NCBI GenBank assembly: GCA_963743705.1
Contig: CAVUQS010000012.1
Coordinates: 124,001 to 188,000, forward strand
From: PALSA-243 sp963743705
Lineage (GTDB): Bacteria; Acidobacteriota; Terriglobia; Bryobacterales; Bryobacteraceae
Reading direction: 5' to 3'
Length of the DNA: 64,000 nt
Of this stretch, positions 33,966-44,550 are shown piece after piece. Below the pieces are notes generated by a model, which was not told where the DNA came from, ran no database searches, and worked only from the letters and a program-made list of their open reading frames with translations. The stretch's first letter is position 1, and the number at the start of each line of letters is the position of its first letter. A program made the position numbers and the translations under genes.

Positions 33966-36900
33966 CTAACGGAAGCTCTTAGTAATTCTGCCCCTCAACA
34001 GTGACAGGTTTTTCACCGGCGCCAGCCGCACCGTCATAAACAGCGTCGTGCCCTGCCCTGGCGCCGATTTCCATTCGACCTTTGCGCCCATGGCGGCCGC
34101 GCGCTTGTGGATGCTGATCAGCCCATGCCCGTCGCTTCTGACGCTGGGATCGAAGCCCTTGCCATCGTCCTTCACGCGCAAAAAGAGACTGTCGCCTGAG
34201 CGATCGAATTCCACATCGGCGTGCGCCGCGCCCGAGTGCCGTGCGAGGTTGTGGATTGCTTCCTTGAAAATCAGATAGATTTGCCGCCGCGCGCCCAGTC
34301 CGATTCGCAGGTCGTGGTCGGCGACCGACGACCGGAACTGTAGCGCGATGCCTTGCGCGCCCAGAAGGTCGGTTGCAAAACGCCGCATGCGGTAAACCAG
34401 GTTGCTGAGGCGGTCGTGATCGGGATTGATGGCCCACACGATATCACTCATCGAATCGACCAGTTCACGCGAGATTCCGGCGATATCGGTAAGGGGCGTC
34501 CCGTTGAGCGCCCCGTTCCTGGCTTCCCGCTGCGCCACCTCGCTCAGAATCGCGATCTGCGAGAGGCTCGCTCCGATATCGTCGTGCAGGTCCGTCGCAA
34601 TGCGCGTCCGAATGTTGGCCACCGCCAGCAGTTGAGCTACACGGTACCGGTAAACCGTATAAATCAGCAGCGCGATCACAGTTCCGAAAGCAAGCAGGAA
34701 CCACCACGAACGCCAGACCGGCGGCAGTATGGTAAAAGCGACGCTCGCCGGTTGTGGACTGAACACGCCGTTGCCCGCCACGGCGCGCACCAGGAACCGG
34801 TAGCTTCCCGCGGCCAGGCTCGCATAAATAACGCTGCGCTGATCGGTGGGCGCGCTCCAATCGCGATCTGCGCCTTCCAGCATGTATTGATAGCGAAACG
34901 TCTCGCCCGGCTGAAAGCCCAGACCGACATAGTCGATGCGTAGCGGATTCTGCGGCAGGCGCAATCCCGCAATGGTGGATTCTCCCAGATCTGAAACGGG
35001 CCGCGCCACTCCACCGACGCTCAGCCCAGTGACTAACACCGGAGGCTTCGACTGCGGGCGATCCGCCGCCGGCATAAACTGCGAAAGACCCAAGGGCGTG
35101 CTGAACCACATGTTGCCCTGGCTGTCCCGTAACGCAAGATCGAGCGCGCCGGCCGCGACGCCATCCGCGGTCGTATATCGCTGAACGCGGCCCAGATTTC
35201 CGGGTTGAGGCTGGAAACGATCAATACCGCGGCCGGTCGCGGCATAGATGCGTCCCCAACGGTCTTCGCTCAGCCCGCTGATATCGCTGCTCGATAGTCC
35301 TTGATCCGGGCCGCACACAACCAGGCGTGGTCGCTCCGCGGCGGGATCGTCGATCCGGATGAGTCCGCGCGAAGTTCCGGCCCAGAGGCGCCCCGCCGAA
35401 TCGGTGAAGAGCGCATCCGGAACGCCGGAGACTCCTTGCGCCTCCCCAAAGAAGGTGAAGCGGCCGTGGCGGTAACGCGCCATTCCGCCGTGGTAGAGAC
35501 CCACCCAGATGTCGCCCGCGCGGTCTTCGGCGATAGCGGTCGGAACCGGCTTCCTGGGCAGACCGTCGGCTTCCGAAAAGGCGCGCACGCGTCCGGTGTT
35601 GTGATCCAAAAGCGCCAGTCCATCCTCGGTTCCCAGTCCGATGGTTCCGATCCAGACGTCTTGGCGCGAGTCGGCAAACACGGTGAAGATCTCGTCGCCG
35701 GCAAGTCCATCGCGCTTGGTGTAAATGGCTTTGGGACGCGCGCCCGCCAGACGTTCCACGCTGTCGGCGCGCGCAAACCGGCACAATCCGTGTCCAGTCG
35801 CGATCCACCAGTCGCCGGAAGCGTCTTGGGCGACGACCTGCCCCCGTCCCCAGCCGAAGTAGTGAATCTGAGCCGGCCACGCAGGCTGGACAGCGATAAA
35901 TTTCCGGCCATCGAATTTACCCAGGTACATCGAGTCCTTCGCCCGGTACGAGATGCACACTTCGCCCGACCGGCTCGCCATGAGTGACGCAACTGAAGGC
36001 ACGCCATCGGACTCCGAGTAAGTGGTAAATCCGCTGCGCGCCATCTTCATCGCCCCGGAGCCGAACGTTCCGATCCACAGATTGCCGTCGCGGTCTTCGG
36101 CAAGGGCGCCGACGGTTTTGGCGCTCAATCCTTGCGCGACGGAGTAACCCTGAAACTCGCGGCCCTCGGCCGCTTGCGTGGGCATCCATTCGGCGAGACC
36201 TTCGACCGTGCCTACCCACAGTTTTCCATCGGACGTTTCAAGCAGCGATTCGATGCGCGCCGCGGGAAGTCCGTCCTGGGTGGAATAGGCGCGAGTCAGT
36301 TTGAAGGCCGAATTCACGTGCGCCAAGCCAATCCTGGTGCCCACCCACATTCCGCCATCCCGGTCCGCCAGCAGAGTCATGATGGACGTGTTCGGCAGGC
36401 CATCCGCGATCGAGAACGCCCGCGTGCCGCCATCTGGATCGCGGCGATAGAGCCCATCCATCGTACCGATCCACAGTGCGCCGCGCGCGTCGAAGGCTAG
36501 CGCAGTCACCGTTGGATCGGTCATGGGCACGTCGATGTGGCGAAACGCGCTGTCATTCGCTCCCAGATGAAAAACGCCTTCGCCGGTGCGCGTGCCGCAC
36601 CAGATGCCACCTTCGGCGTCTTCGCGCATCATGGCGTTGATGCGACTGTTGCGGACGCCCAGCGGATACCGTTGGAATCGCGATGCGCCGGCGGCTTTTG
36701 GATCGAACCGCGCGATTCCGTCGGTGGTAGCGACCCAATAATCGCCTCGGCGCGTCTCGAGAAAATCGGTGACCACATTGCCCGGCAGCCCTTGCTCCGT
36801 GTGGTAATTCGAGAATTGGTATCCATCGAAGCGCGAGAGACCTTCGGCGGTACAGAACCAAAGAAAGCCGTGCGAGTCTTGGACGATACAGAGAACGTGA

Positions 36901-37007
36901 TCGCGCGCCAAGCCATCGGCAGTGGTGTAGGTCTTGATTGGCAGCCGCTTCGCGTGCGTGGCGAAGCTTAGCAGGCATACTGCCAGGCAGGTCCCGAGGC
37001 GCCTCAT
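33966..37007 (-). CDS. Propeller-type sensor histidine kinase (Reg_prop, Y_Y_Y, HisKA_3)
   Basis: 1013 residues. A signal segment (GTCLAVCLLSFATHAK) is followed by about 14 blades of two-component-regulator propeller, each with the WxGTxxGL or WIGTMDGLYR style (VQDSHGFLWFCTAEGLSRFD, EDRDGNLWIGTFGSGAM). A Y_Y_Y domain (about residues 690-750, GETFRYQYMLEGADRDWSAP) and one TM helix (WWFLLAFGTVIALLIYTVYR) precede a HisKA_3 dimerisation helix with IATDLHDDIGASLSQIAILS (phosphorylated His) and a HATPase (EAIHNLARHSGAAHADVEFD, KDDGKGFDPS). Such kinases usually sense extracellular glycans or breakdown products. Partner regulator lies just downstream. Divergent from the carboxylesterase (57 bases). 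Confidence 0.92.
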   Translation of the reverse strand: MRRLGTCLAVCLLSFATHAKRLPIKTYTTADGLARDHVLCIVQDSHGFLWFCTAEGLSRFDGYQFSNYHTEQGLPGNVVTDFLETRRGDYWVATTDGIARFDPKAAGASRFQRYPLGVRNSRINAMMREDAEGGIWCGTRTGEGVFHLGANDSAFRHIDVPMTDPTVTALAFDARGALWIGTMDGLYRRDPDGGTRAFSIADGLPNTSIMTLLADRDGGMWVGTRIGLAHVNSAFKLTRAYSTQDGLPAARIESLLETSDGKLWVGTVEGLAEWMPTQAAEGREFQGYSVAQGLSAKTVGALAEDRDGNLWIGTFGSGAMKMARSGFTTYSESDGVPSVASLMASRSGEVCISYRAKDSMYLGKFDGRKFIAVQPAWPAQIHYFGWGRGQVVAQDASGDWWIATGHGLCRFARADSVERLAGARPKAIYTKRDGLAGDEIFTVFADSRQDVWIGTIGLGTEDGLALLDHNTGRVRAFSEADGLPRKPVPTAIAEDRAGDIWVGLYHGGMARYRHGRFTFFGEAQGVSGVPDALFTDSAGRLWAGTSRGLIRIDDPAAERPRLVVCGPDQGLSSSDISGLSEDRWGRIYAATGRGIDRFQPQPGNLGRVQRYTTADGVAAGALDLALRDSQGNMWFSTPLGLSQFMPAADRPQSKPPVLVTGLSVGGVARPVSDLGESTIAGLRLPQNPLRIDYVGLGFQPGETFRYQYMLEGADRDWSAPTDQRSVIYASLAAGSYRFLVRAVAGNGVFSPQPASVAFTILPPVWRSWWFLLAFGTVIALLIYTVYRYRVAQLLAVANIRTRIATDLHDDIGASLSQIAILSEVAQREARNGALNGTPLTDIAGISRELVDSMSDIVWAINPDHDRLSNLVYRMRRFATDLLGAQGIALQFRSSVADHDLRIGLGARRQIYLIFKEAIHNLARHSGAAHADVEFDRSGDSLFLRVKDDGKGFDPSVRSDGHGLISIHKRAAAMGAKVEWKSAPGQGTTLFMTVRLAPVKNLSLLRGRITKSFR

Positions 37008-37064
37008 AGCGGTTCATTCTACTGAACTATTCAAGACCGCCCCGATGGAATAGTATGGGATGAA

Positions 37065-38684
37065 ATGAGACTACGTCGTCATTCTTGTTTTGCATTGCCG
37101 TTAGCCTTGACGCTGACGGCAGCCGCGGCCCCTCCGGATCGCGTCAAGATCGCTTCCGGGACCATCGAGGGCACGGGACGCCAGGCCTCCGGTGTCCGGG
37201 AATTCAAGGGGATTCCGTACGCCGCGCCGCCGCTGGGCAATCTGCGGTGGGCGCCTCCAGAGCGGGTTTCCGAATGGAGCGATATCCGCCAAGCCAACCA
37301 GTTTGGGCCGCGCTGCATGCAGCAGTCGGTGTTCGGGGACATGGGATTCCGCTCCAACGGCATGAGCGAAGATTGCCTCTACATGAACGTTTGGACGCCC
37401 GCTAAATCGGCCAATGAGAAGCTCCCCGTACTGGTCTACTTTTTCGGCGGCGGCTTCGTCGCGGGCGACGGCTCCGAGCCGCGGTATGACGGCGAAAGCA
37501 TGGCGGCCAAGGGCATCGTCGCCGTAACGGTGAACTACCGGCTTGGCGTCTTCGGATTTATGGCGCATCCCGATCTCACCAAGGCATCGCCGCATCACGC
37601 TTCCGGCGACTATGCGCTGCTCGATCAGCATGCCGCGCTGCAATGGGTGCAACAGAATATCGCGGCGTTCGGCGGCGACCCGCGCAAGGTGACGATTGCC
37701 GGTGAATCCGCAGGATCGATTTCGGTGAGCGCGCAGATGGCGTCGCCGTTGTCGAAGGATCTGATCGCGGGCGCGATCGGCGAAAGCGGCTCGATCCTGG
37801 GCGCGCTGCCGGCCGTGCCGCTGGCGGCAGGCGAGGCGGACGGCGTCAAGTTCGCGGCCAGTCTCGGCGCATCGAGCATCGAAGCCATGCGCGCGATGCC
37901 TACCGCGCAGATCTTCGAGGCGGCAGGAAAACAGGGCACGCCCCGGTTCAGCCCGGTGGTCGACGGATATTTCTTTCCCGAGCCTCCGGCGGCGATCTTC
38001 GCCGCAGGCAAGCAGGCGCACGTGCCTTTGCTTGCGGGATGGAACTCGGAGGAGATGAACGCCCGCTCGGTGCTGGCACGCGAAGAGGCGACGCCGGAGA
38101 ACCTGAAGAAGGCGATCGACCGCCTCTACGGCGAGCACGGCGCCGAGGTCAATCAGGAATACGCGGCGGCCAACAACGACGAAGCCCGTGCGCTCGCAGC
38201 CCAGCTTGCCAGCGCGAGATTCATCGCATACAGCACCTGGAAATGGATCGATCTCGCGGCGAAGACCGGCGGCAAACCCGTGTATCGCTATTACTATTCG
38301 CGACCGCGACCGGCCATGTCGGCGCAAATGGGCAATGCGACGGCGGGTCTGGCGGGCGGAGTTGTCAGAGGCAACGGTTCGGCGCCGCCTCCGCCGGCTC
38401 CAACCGGCGCCGTCCATTCGTCGGAGATCGAATACGCATTGGGCAATCTCAGCACGAACAAGACGTACGCCTGGACGCCCGACGACTACAAGGTCTCCAA
38501 GGCGATGGAGCAATACTTCGCTAACTTCATAAAGACCGGGAATCCGAATGGCGCGGGGCTGCCAAAGTGGATGGCGGCAAAAGGCGGCGATCCGGTGCAG
38601 TACATGCAGATCGACGTGGACACTCGCGCGCAAACCGATCAACATCCGGGCCGCTATACGGTGCTGGACAAACTCGCAAAGTAG
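37065..38684 (+). CDS. Type B carboxylesterase, secreted
   Basis: 539 residues with signal peptide (CFALPLALTLTAAAA). Hydrolyses ester bonds of lipids, xenobiotics or acylated sugars. The oxyanion loop VLVYFFGGGFVAGDG, the Ser in VTIAGESAGSISVSAQMASP (about residue 214), the acid in LAGWNSEEMNARS and the His in PTGAVHSSEIEYALG are in family order. It reads into the amidohydrolase gene after 6 bases, so the two are one operon. Substrate not readable. Confidence 0.9.
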   Translation: MRLRRHSCFALPLALTLTAAAAPPDRVKIASGTIEGTGRQASGVREFKGIPYAAPPLGNLRWAPPERVSEWSDIRQANQFGPRCMQQSVFGDMGFRSNGMSEDCLYMNVWTPAKSANEKLPVLVYFFGGGFVAGDGSEPRYDGESMAAKGIVAVTVNYRLGVFGFMAHPDLTKASPHHASGDYALLDQHAALQWVQQNIAAFGGDPRKVTIAGESAGSISVSAQMASPLSKDLIAGAIGESGSILGALPAVPLAAGEADGVKFAASLGASSIEAMRAMPTAQIFEAAGKQGTPRFSPVVDGYFFPEPPAAIFAAGKQAHVPLLAGWNSEEMNARSVLAREEATPENLKKAIDRLYGEHGAEVNQEYAAANNDEARALAAQLASARFIAYSTWKWIDLAAKTGGKPVYRYYYSRPRPAMSAQMGNATAGLAGGVVRGNGSAPPPPAPTGAVHSSEIEYALGNLSTNKTYAWTPDDYKVSKAMEQYFANFIKTGNPNGAGLPKWMAAKGGDPVQYMQIDVDTRAQTDQHPGRYTVLDKLAK

Positions 38685-38690
38685 GTTCCT

Positions 38691-40001
38691 ATGAGACGCG
38701 TTATCGCTTCGCTGCTGCCTCTGTGTTTGTTGCCGTCCGCGGCGCTGGCCAAGGACGTCGTGATTCATGCCGGACGCCTGATCGACGGATCGGGCGGCGC
38801 GGCGCGCACGCAAATCTCGATACTGATCAAGGACGACCGCATCACCGGGGTGCAGCAGGGATTCGTCACGCCGGCCGGGGCGGAGATCATCGATCTCTCG
38901 AAGGCCACCGTGCTGCCGGGGTTGATCGACGTGCACAAGCACATCGGATCGGGCGGCGGCAGGGGCGGTCGCGGCGGTCGTGGCGCGACGGCGGAACGCG
39001 GGGCACGCACCAATCTCGACGCGGTGCTGGCGGCGACGGGTCCGGTGCGGCAAATCCTCGATGAGGGGTTCACGGCGGTGCGTAGCGTGGGCGCGGCTGA
39101 TGGAATCGATCTGGCGCTGAAGCATGCCGTGGATTCCGGAGTCATCGCAGGGCCGCGCATGTGGGTCTCGCTCGAACCGCTCAGTCCCAAGGGCGGTCAT
39201 GGCGACCCGACGAATACGCTCGACCCCAATCTTCCGTTCGATCCCCTGCGGCTTGCGCATTCGGTGGTGACCGGACCTTACGAAGTGATGGCCGCTGTGC
39301 GCGACCATCACAAGCGCGGGGCCGATCTGATCAAGATCATGCCCAGCGGCGGCGTGCTGAGCACGGGTGATAACCCGCATTTGCAGCTCATGAACGACGA
39401 GGAAATCAAAGCCGCGATCGACACCGCGCACGCGCTGGGAATGAAGGTGGCGGCGCATGCGCAGGGCAAGCAGGCGATCGACGCTTCTCTGCGCCTGGGC
39501 ATCGACTCGATTGAGCATGGCACGTATGCCGACGAAGGGTCGTTCGCTCTCTTCAAGCAGCACGGGGCATACCTGGTGCCGACCATCATCGTAGCCATGA
39601 CCACCATGGACCGCGCCGCCGCGGGCGAGACTTCCGCCGATACGGCCGCGAAGGTCACCGAAGCTATCCAGTTCAAAGACAAGATGGTCGCCGCGGCGTA
39701 CAAAGCCGGGGTGAAGATCGCATTCGGCACCGACGTTGGGCCCGGGCCCGATGTGCGCGAATTCGGATTGCTGCATAAGGATGGCATGACGCCGATGGAT
39801 GTTATTGTTGCGGCGACGCGCTCGGCCGCCGATCTGATTGGCGTTTCCGACCAGATCGGAACCATCCGCGAGGGCCATTACGCCGATATCGTCGCCGTTG
39901 CGGGCGACCCGCTGACCGACATCACCGAACTGGAACACGTGCAGTTCGTGATGAAGGGCGGCACCACATATAAGATCAACGGCAAGCGCGTGCCGCAATA
40001 G
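38691..40001 (+). CDS. Amidohydrolase family protein, exported
   Basis: 436 residues with signal peptide (VIASLLPLCLLPSAALAK). The TIM-barrel metal site shows VLPGLIDVHKHIGSG (HxH), GADLIKIMPSGGVLS (carboxylated Lys), MKVAAHAQGKQAID (His), DSIEHGTYADEGS (His) and KIAFGTDVGPGPDV (Asp). The order fits the imidazolonepropionase/Xaa-Pro dipeptidase-like subgroup (COG1228 type) of exported amidohydrolases. A Gly/Arg tract GRGGRGGRGA sits after the HxH motif, as in the M28 gene. Six bases after the carboxylesterase; no dedicated promoter seen. Confidence 0.88.
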   Translation: MRRVIASLLPLCLLPSAALAKDVVIHAGRLIDGSGGAARTQISILIKDDRITGVQQGFVTPAGAEIIDLSKATVLPGLIDVHKHIGSGGGRGGRGGRGATAERGARTNLDAVLAATGPVRQILDEGFTAVRSVGAADGIDLALKHAVDSGVIAGPRMWVSLEPLSPKGGHGDPTNTLDPNLPFDPLRLAHSVVTGPYEVMAAVRDHHKRGADLIKIMPSGGVLSTGDNPHLQLMNDEEIKAAIDTAHALGMKVAAHAQGKQAIDASLRLGIDSIEHGTYADEGSFALFKQHGAYLVPTIIVAMTTMDRAAAGETSADTAAKVTEAIQFKDKMVAAAYKAGVKIAFGTDVGPGPDVREFGLLHKDGMTPMDVIVAATRSAADLIGVSDQIGTIREGHYADIVAVAGDPLTDITELEHVQFVMKGGTTYKINGKRVPQ

Positions 40002-40008
40002 ACGCCGC

Positions 40009-42376
40009 TCATTTCTGCAAGTCGTTGGCGATGGAGAACTCGATGTGCGCGCGGTCCGGCCACGCGCCGGCCGTGCCCAGATCGACGGTCCAACTGCCTG
40101 TAGCGTCGGCAGCGATATTGTAGCCGTTGACCACGGCCGACACTTTTTGATCGTCGCCATCGAAAATCGCAGCGATCCAGTCTATGTTGACGGAATTATC
40201 GGCGCTTTGCCACGTGGCAGTGACGTTGATTCTCACCGAACCGTAATCGCTGAGGCCTTCCGTGGTTGAGGTCTGACCCGAAATTCCCATATCGGCATCC
40301 GGCGAGCCCGGTTTGCCGTATGGGCCAAGGTGGAGATGCGCCATCTCGAATTGCGGATGCCCCCACCAATCGTGACCAAACGCCACGCGGCTGACGATAT
40401 CCATTTTGCCGGTGACGACTATTTCACGATTGGTGGCGGGCGGCGGTTGCAGATCGAAGTTGACACGAGTCAGCGTTTGAAATGGCAGCGCGACCGGCTT
40501 CTGATCGCTGAGAACAACCAGAGTGGCGGGATCCTGGTAAGTCGCGGTGGCGAGATAGTTACCAGCCGGCGGCGTCATCTGATAGACGCCATCCAGCAAG
40601 GGGCTCTTTAACACGGCGGGCCCAAACAGCGATGCCCGCGCGGTTACCGCCATGGTGCAGCACACCTTAACCACAGCCCCATTTATCGGCTTGCCACGGA
40701 AAGTGACCTGCCCTTCCATACCGGAAGGACCGGCGCTCACCGCCCAAGCCTGCAGCGGCGTGATGGCCCATTGCGGCGGACGTATCACCGCCGTCCGGTT
40801 GCGCCCGTAGAGGCCAATGAAGCGAGCTTTCGACAGCGCCAGGGAAGAACTCCACGGAGCGGATGATGTTATCGGGACTTACGGAGCGGCCCGTGCCCGG
40901 GTTCTTCCACTTATCGGAATCCTTGGCGGCGGTGTCGCACCAATCGAAAGCGAAGGCGTTGACTACCTGATTAGCGACATCGTCCGGCAGATCGGTGAGC
41001 CAATCGATCAGCGTCCCCAGTTTCTCCGCGGAAACCCCGAGCGCAACGGCGGCTACACTCACTGGCCCACCTAAAACGGCGATGGCGGCGCTGACTACGA
41101 TGGCGATGCCGCCGAGGGTCTTGATTATGCCCGGAATCTTCTGGTTGGCTGTATCTTTTACTTTGTTGTAGAGATAGGTATACAGCGCGTTAGCGGCATC
41201 CTGACGCTCTTTTACCGTGTAATCGAACAGCCCGTCGTAGACGCCGCCGGGGTTGTCAACGGCAGGAGTTCGCTGGAAAGTATTCTGGCATGCGTTCGGA
41301 TCCCGATCTTCCGGGGTGTCCAGGAAGACGTCGGGCAGCGCGCCGCGCGCAACCAAACGCCGCACGGCGGCCCAAATCAAAGTGGAGCAGACCACTGGAA
41401 TGGTTTTGCCCACGGGAACCGGATCACCGCAAGGATTGGAGGGATCCGGCTGCATGCCTTCGAGACGCGGGGGACCGAAATACGTGGGGTCGAGAGCGAT
41501 GGAGGCATCGGTATAGGCATAGAAGCGATAGTGACCTCGAATCGCCTTAACCTCCTCCGCGATGAGATGCACCGCGTTCCTGACTTCGACGCTTTCCGGA
41601 CACGGCGAAACAACGAGACACTGCAGCGTCACCCAAACCGGGGGCTTGGAGTCATCCTGCTGGGTGTTGACTACCGAGGGCTCGAACGAGAGCGCGTGAA
41701 TGACGTAGGATTTCTTATTGTCGGCGGCTTCCACCGCGGCGCCGGCGAAGTTGGAATCCAAAGACGCGCGATAAGCATTTTCGATGCTCTGCGTGATGGT
41801 GCCGGGCCACCCATAGCGCATTGCATCGGGTTCGAATCCGTCGGTGGGTTCCGGGCCATCGAGCGGGATGGAGCCGTTGGGATGATCCTGCAGCCAATCG
41901 TCGTCGGCAGTGGCGTGACGGACTTCCACGTAATCCTTGGTCATGATGCCCATGTGGGTGTAGTGCTGCGGCGGATTCAACTGCGACAGAAGGCTGCTGA
42001 TGACGCCGTTGTTTCCACCGGGGCTCATGATCAAATCGCCCTTCAACGCATTTGCAATGCGCCATGGGATGCGAACCCAGTCTTTCACCCAATCCTTCAG
42101 CGCGGGGTCGGCGGGAATGAGCTGGCAGGTGATGCGCGGGTCGGGCGGGCAAAGCGGCTGTTCGGCGAGACAATCGGCGGGTTGGCACACCTGACCCAAG
42201 ATATTCTGCGCCTGGGGCGGAAGGTCGTCTCTGGTGACCGGTTTCAGCGGCGGCGGAGAAGCGCCGCCTACACCCTGGTGAGCGACGGTATCCACGAACC
42301 GCCGGAACTTGGATTCGCCAGCCGCGACGGGGCTATCGGTGACGTTGCGAACAGTTGAAACAGGTTTGCGAGCCAT
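40009..42376 (-). pseudogene. Permuted NlpC/P60-like (papain-fold) protein with C-terminal beta-domain, one frameshift
   Basis: About 790 codons from ATG 42376 (AAGGAGTA before it). GDLIMSPGGNNGVISSLLSQ followed by HYTHMGIMTKDYVEVRHATA matches the permuted papain-fold pattern (GD-x-I ... H-x-GI), and PVVCSTLIWAAVRRLVA supplies the candidate Cys of YaeF/YiiX-like proteins. A hydrophobic stretch (IAIVVSAAIAVLGGPVSVAA) follows at about residue 390. Near 40830 the frame changes; KARFIGLYGRNRTAVIRPPQ continues in a second frame to a carboxypeptidase-regulatory-like domain (GMEGQVTFRGKPINGAVVKV) and a beta-rich C-terminus. The break is probably one base. Confidence 0.65.
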
Positions 42377-42451
42377 GGCTACTCCTTCAGGCCCCTGAGC
42401 TTGGTCAAACGCCTTGTGGGGGCTCGGACGATTGACGTAGCATAGACTACC

Positions 42452-44539
42452 ATGCACACCCGGCGAACCCACTTTGATCTTTCCGCCACAGCGAGAGCCT
42501 TCGGCGTTGCCGTTTTGGCGGCCGGCTGCCTTTCGGCGCCGGGCTGCGGCCCCAAACAACCAACGCTTTCCGGGGGCATCGATCTCGCGGGAATGGACAA
42601 ATCCGTCGCGCCGGGCGACGACTTCAACAGCTATGCCAACGGCGGATGGATCAAGGCAACACCGATTCCGGCGGACAAAGCGAGTTATGGCAATGGGGCC
42701 GAATTGGTGGACAAAACGCGCAAGCAGACGCTCGGGATCATAGAGGACCTGGCGAAGGCGCCGGCCTCGGCCAACGGGGATAGCCGAAAAATTGGCGACT
42801 ATTACTCGACGTTTATGGACGAGCAGGCGATCGAATCGAAGGGAGCGGCGCCGCTGAAGCCGCAGTTCGACGAGATCGCGGCGATTATGAACCGGCGCGA
42901 TCTGGCGCGGGTGATAGGAAGCCGGATCCGGGCGGACGTGGATGCGCTGAATAGTACCAACTTCGAAACCGAGAACCTGTTCGGCGTGTGGGTGACTCAA
43001 GGCCTGGCCGACCCGGCGCACACTTACCCCTATCTTCTGCAAGGCGGGCTGGGATTGCCCGACCGCGATTACTATCTTTCCGCCAGCCCACATATGGCCG
43101 AGTTGCGGAAGCAATATCAAGCGCACGTGGCGGCGATGTTCCAACTGGCGGGCTTCAGCGACCCCGCAGCGCGCGCGGCGCGCGTCTTCGCGCTGGAGAC
43201 GGCCATCGCCGGCGTACATGCAACGCGCGTTCAATCGGAGGATGTGCATTCCGCGGTCTCGTGGAATCGCGCCGACCTTCCGACGAAAGCGCCCGGATTG
43301 GACTGGGCCACGGTGCTGGAGGCGGCCGGATTGAAAGACGCGCCGGTCTTCATTGCGTGGCAGCCGGCGGCCATAACAGGACTCTCCGCACTGACGGCGA
43401 AACAACCGCTCGATGCGTGGAAGGACTGGCTGGCGTTTCACACGATCGAGCAGAGCGGCAGTTTTCTTTCCAAGGCATTCGTGGATGAACGCTTCAACTT
43501 CTACGGCAAAGCGATGAGCGGAATCCAACAGTTGCGCCCGCGATGGCAGCGCGGCATCGATTTCACCAACAATGCGCTTGGCGACGCGGTGGGCAAAGTT
43601 TATGTGGAGCGATATTTCCCCGCCGAGACCAAGGCCAAGGTACAGGCGATGGTGGACAACCTGGTCAAGGCGTTCGCCAAACGGATCGATTCGCTGAGCT
43701 GGATGGCGCCGGAGACCAAAGCCAAAGCCAAGGCGAAACTGGACACATTGAAGGTGGGCGTAGGGTATCCGGACAAATGGCGGGATTACTCCAGCCTGGA
43801 AGTGGTCAAAGGCGATGCGCTGGGCAACCAACAACGCGCCGAGCTTTTCGAGTATCACCAACAGCTGGCGAAGTTGAATCAACCGATCGACCGCGGCGAA
43901 TGGTGGATGACTCCGCAGACCGTGAACGCGGTCAATCTGCCGCTGCAAAACGCGCTGAACTTTCCGGCGGCGATTATCCAGCCGCCTTACTACGACGCCA
44001 ATGCCGACGCGGCGCATAACTACGGCGCGATGGGAGCGATCATCGGCCACGAAATCAGCCATAGCTTCGACGACCAGGGCAGCGAGTTCGATGCGCAGGG
44101 GAAGCTTTCGAATTGGTGGACCAAAGCGGATTTCGAACATTTCAAAGCCGCCGGGGCGGCGTTGGCGGCGCAATTCGACGCGTATAAGCCGTTTCCGGAT
44201 TTGGCGGTGAACGGGCAGCAGACGCTAAGCGAGAATATCGCGGATGTGGCGGGTCTGCTGGTGTCTTACGATGCCTACCATCTTTCGTTAGGTGGCGCGG
44301 CTGATGTGGCCAAGGACGGCTTTAACGGCGATCAGCGGTTTTTTATCAGCTTCGCGCAGAGCTGGCGCGACAAGACGCGCGATGCGGCTTTGCGACGGCA
44401 GATCGCGACGGACGGGCATGCGCCGGATCAATACCGGGCGGACGCGCCGCGGAATCTGGACGGGTGGTATGGGGCATTTTCGGTGGTTCCGGGGCAGAAG
44501 TTGTATCTGGATCCGGAGCATCGGGTGCATGTGTGGTAG
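42452..44539 (+). CDS. M13 family zinc metallopeptidase (neprilysin-like), lipoprotein-type signal
   Basis: 695 residues. The start (LAAGCLSAPGCG) suggests a lipobox or signal peptide. MDKSVAPGDDFNSYANGGWI is the M13 N-terminal signature; the zinc site is IGHEISHSFDDQG (HExxH, about residue 532) and ENIADVAGLLVSYDAY supplies the third ligand (about 592). RADAPRNLDGWYGAFSV and the CxxW-type end VHVW are also family features. It should degrade small peptides in the periplasm. Its start is divergent from the permuted papain gene by 75 bases. Confidence 0.92.
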   Translation: MHTRRTHFDLSATARAFGVAVLAAGCLSAPGCGPKQPTLSGGIDLAGMDKSVAPGDDFNSYANGGWIKATPIPADKASYGNGAELVDKTRKQTLGIIEDLAKAPASANGDSRKIGDYYSTFMDEQAIESKGAAPLKPQFDEIAAIMNRRDLARVIGSRIRADVDALNSTNFETENLFGVWVTQGLADPAHTYPYLLQGGLGLPDRDYYLSASPHMAELRKQYQAHVAAMFQLAGFSDPAARAARVFALETAIAGVHATRVQSEDVHSAVSWNRADLPTKAPGLDWATVLEAAGLKDAPVFIAWQPAAITGLSALTAKQPLDAWKDWLAFHTIEQSGSFLSKAFVDERFNFYGKAMSGIQQLRPRWQRGIDFTNNALGDAVGKVYVERYFPAETKAKVQAMVDNLVKAFAKRIDSLSWMAPETKAKAKAKLDTLKVGVGYPDKWRDYSSLEVVKGDALGNQQRAELFEYHQQLAKLNQPIDRGEWWMTPQTVNAVNLPLQNALNFPAAIIQPPYYDANADAAHNYGAMGAIIGHEISHSFDDQGSEFDAQGKLSNWWTKADFEHFKAAGAALAAQFDAYKPFPDLAVNGQQTLSENIADVAGLLVSYDAYHLSLGGAADVAKDGFNGDQRFFISFAQSWRDKTRDAALRRQIATDGHAPDQYRADAPRNLDGWYGAFSVVPGQKLYLDPEHRVHVW

Positions 44540-44550
44540 TGAGGGGGACG

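Noticed and set aside
37101..40160. A 1019-codon open frame antisense to the carboxylesterase and amidohydrolase genes
   Set aside because: The product is His/Arg-rich with no family features and mirrors codon bias of two clear plus-strand genes; high GC creates such frames.
42377..44173. Long minus-strand extension of the permuted papain frame
   Set aside because: It lies fully antisense to the M13 peptidase. A good ribosome site and family-like sequence begin only at 42376.
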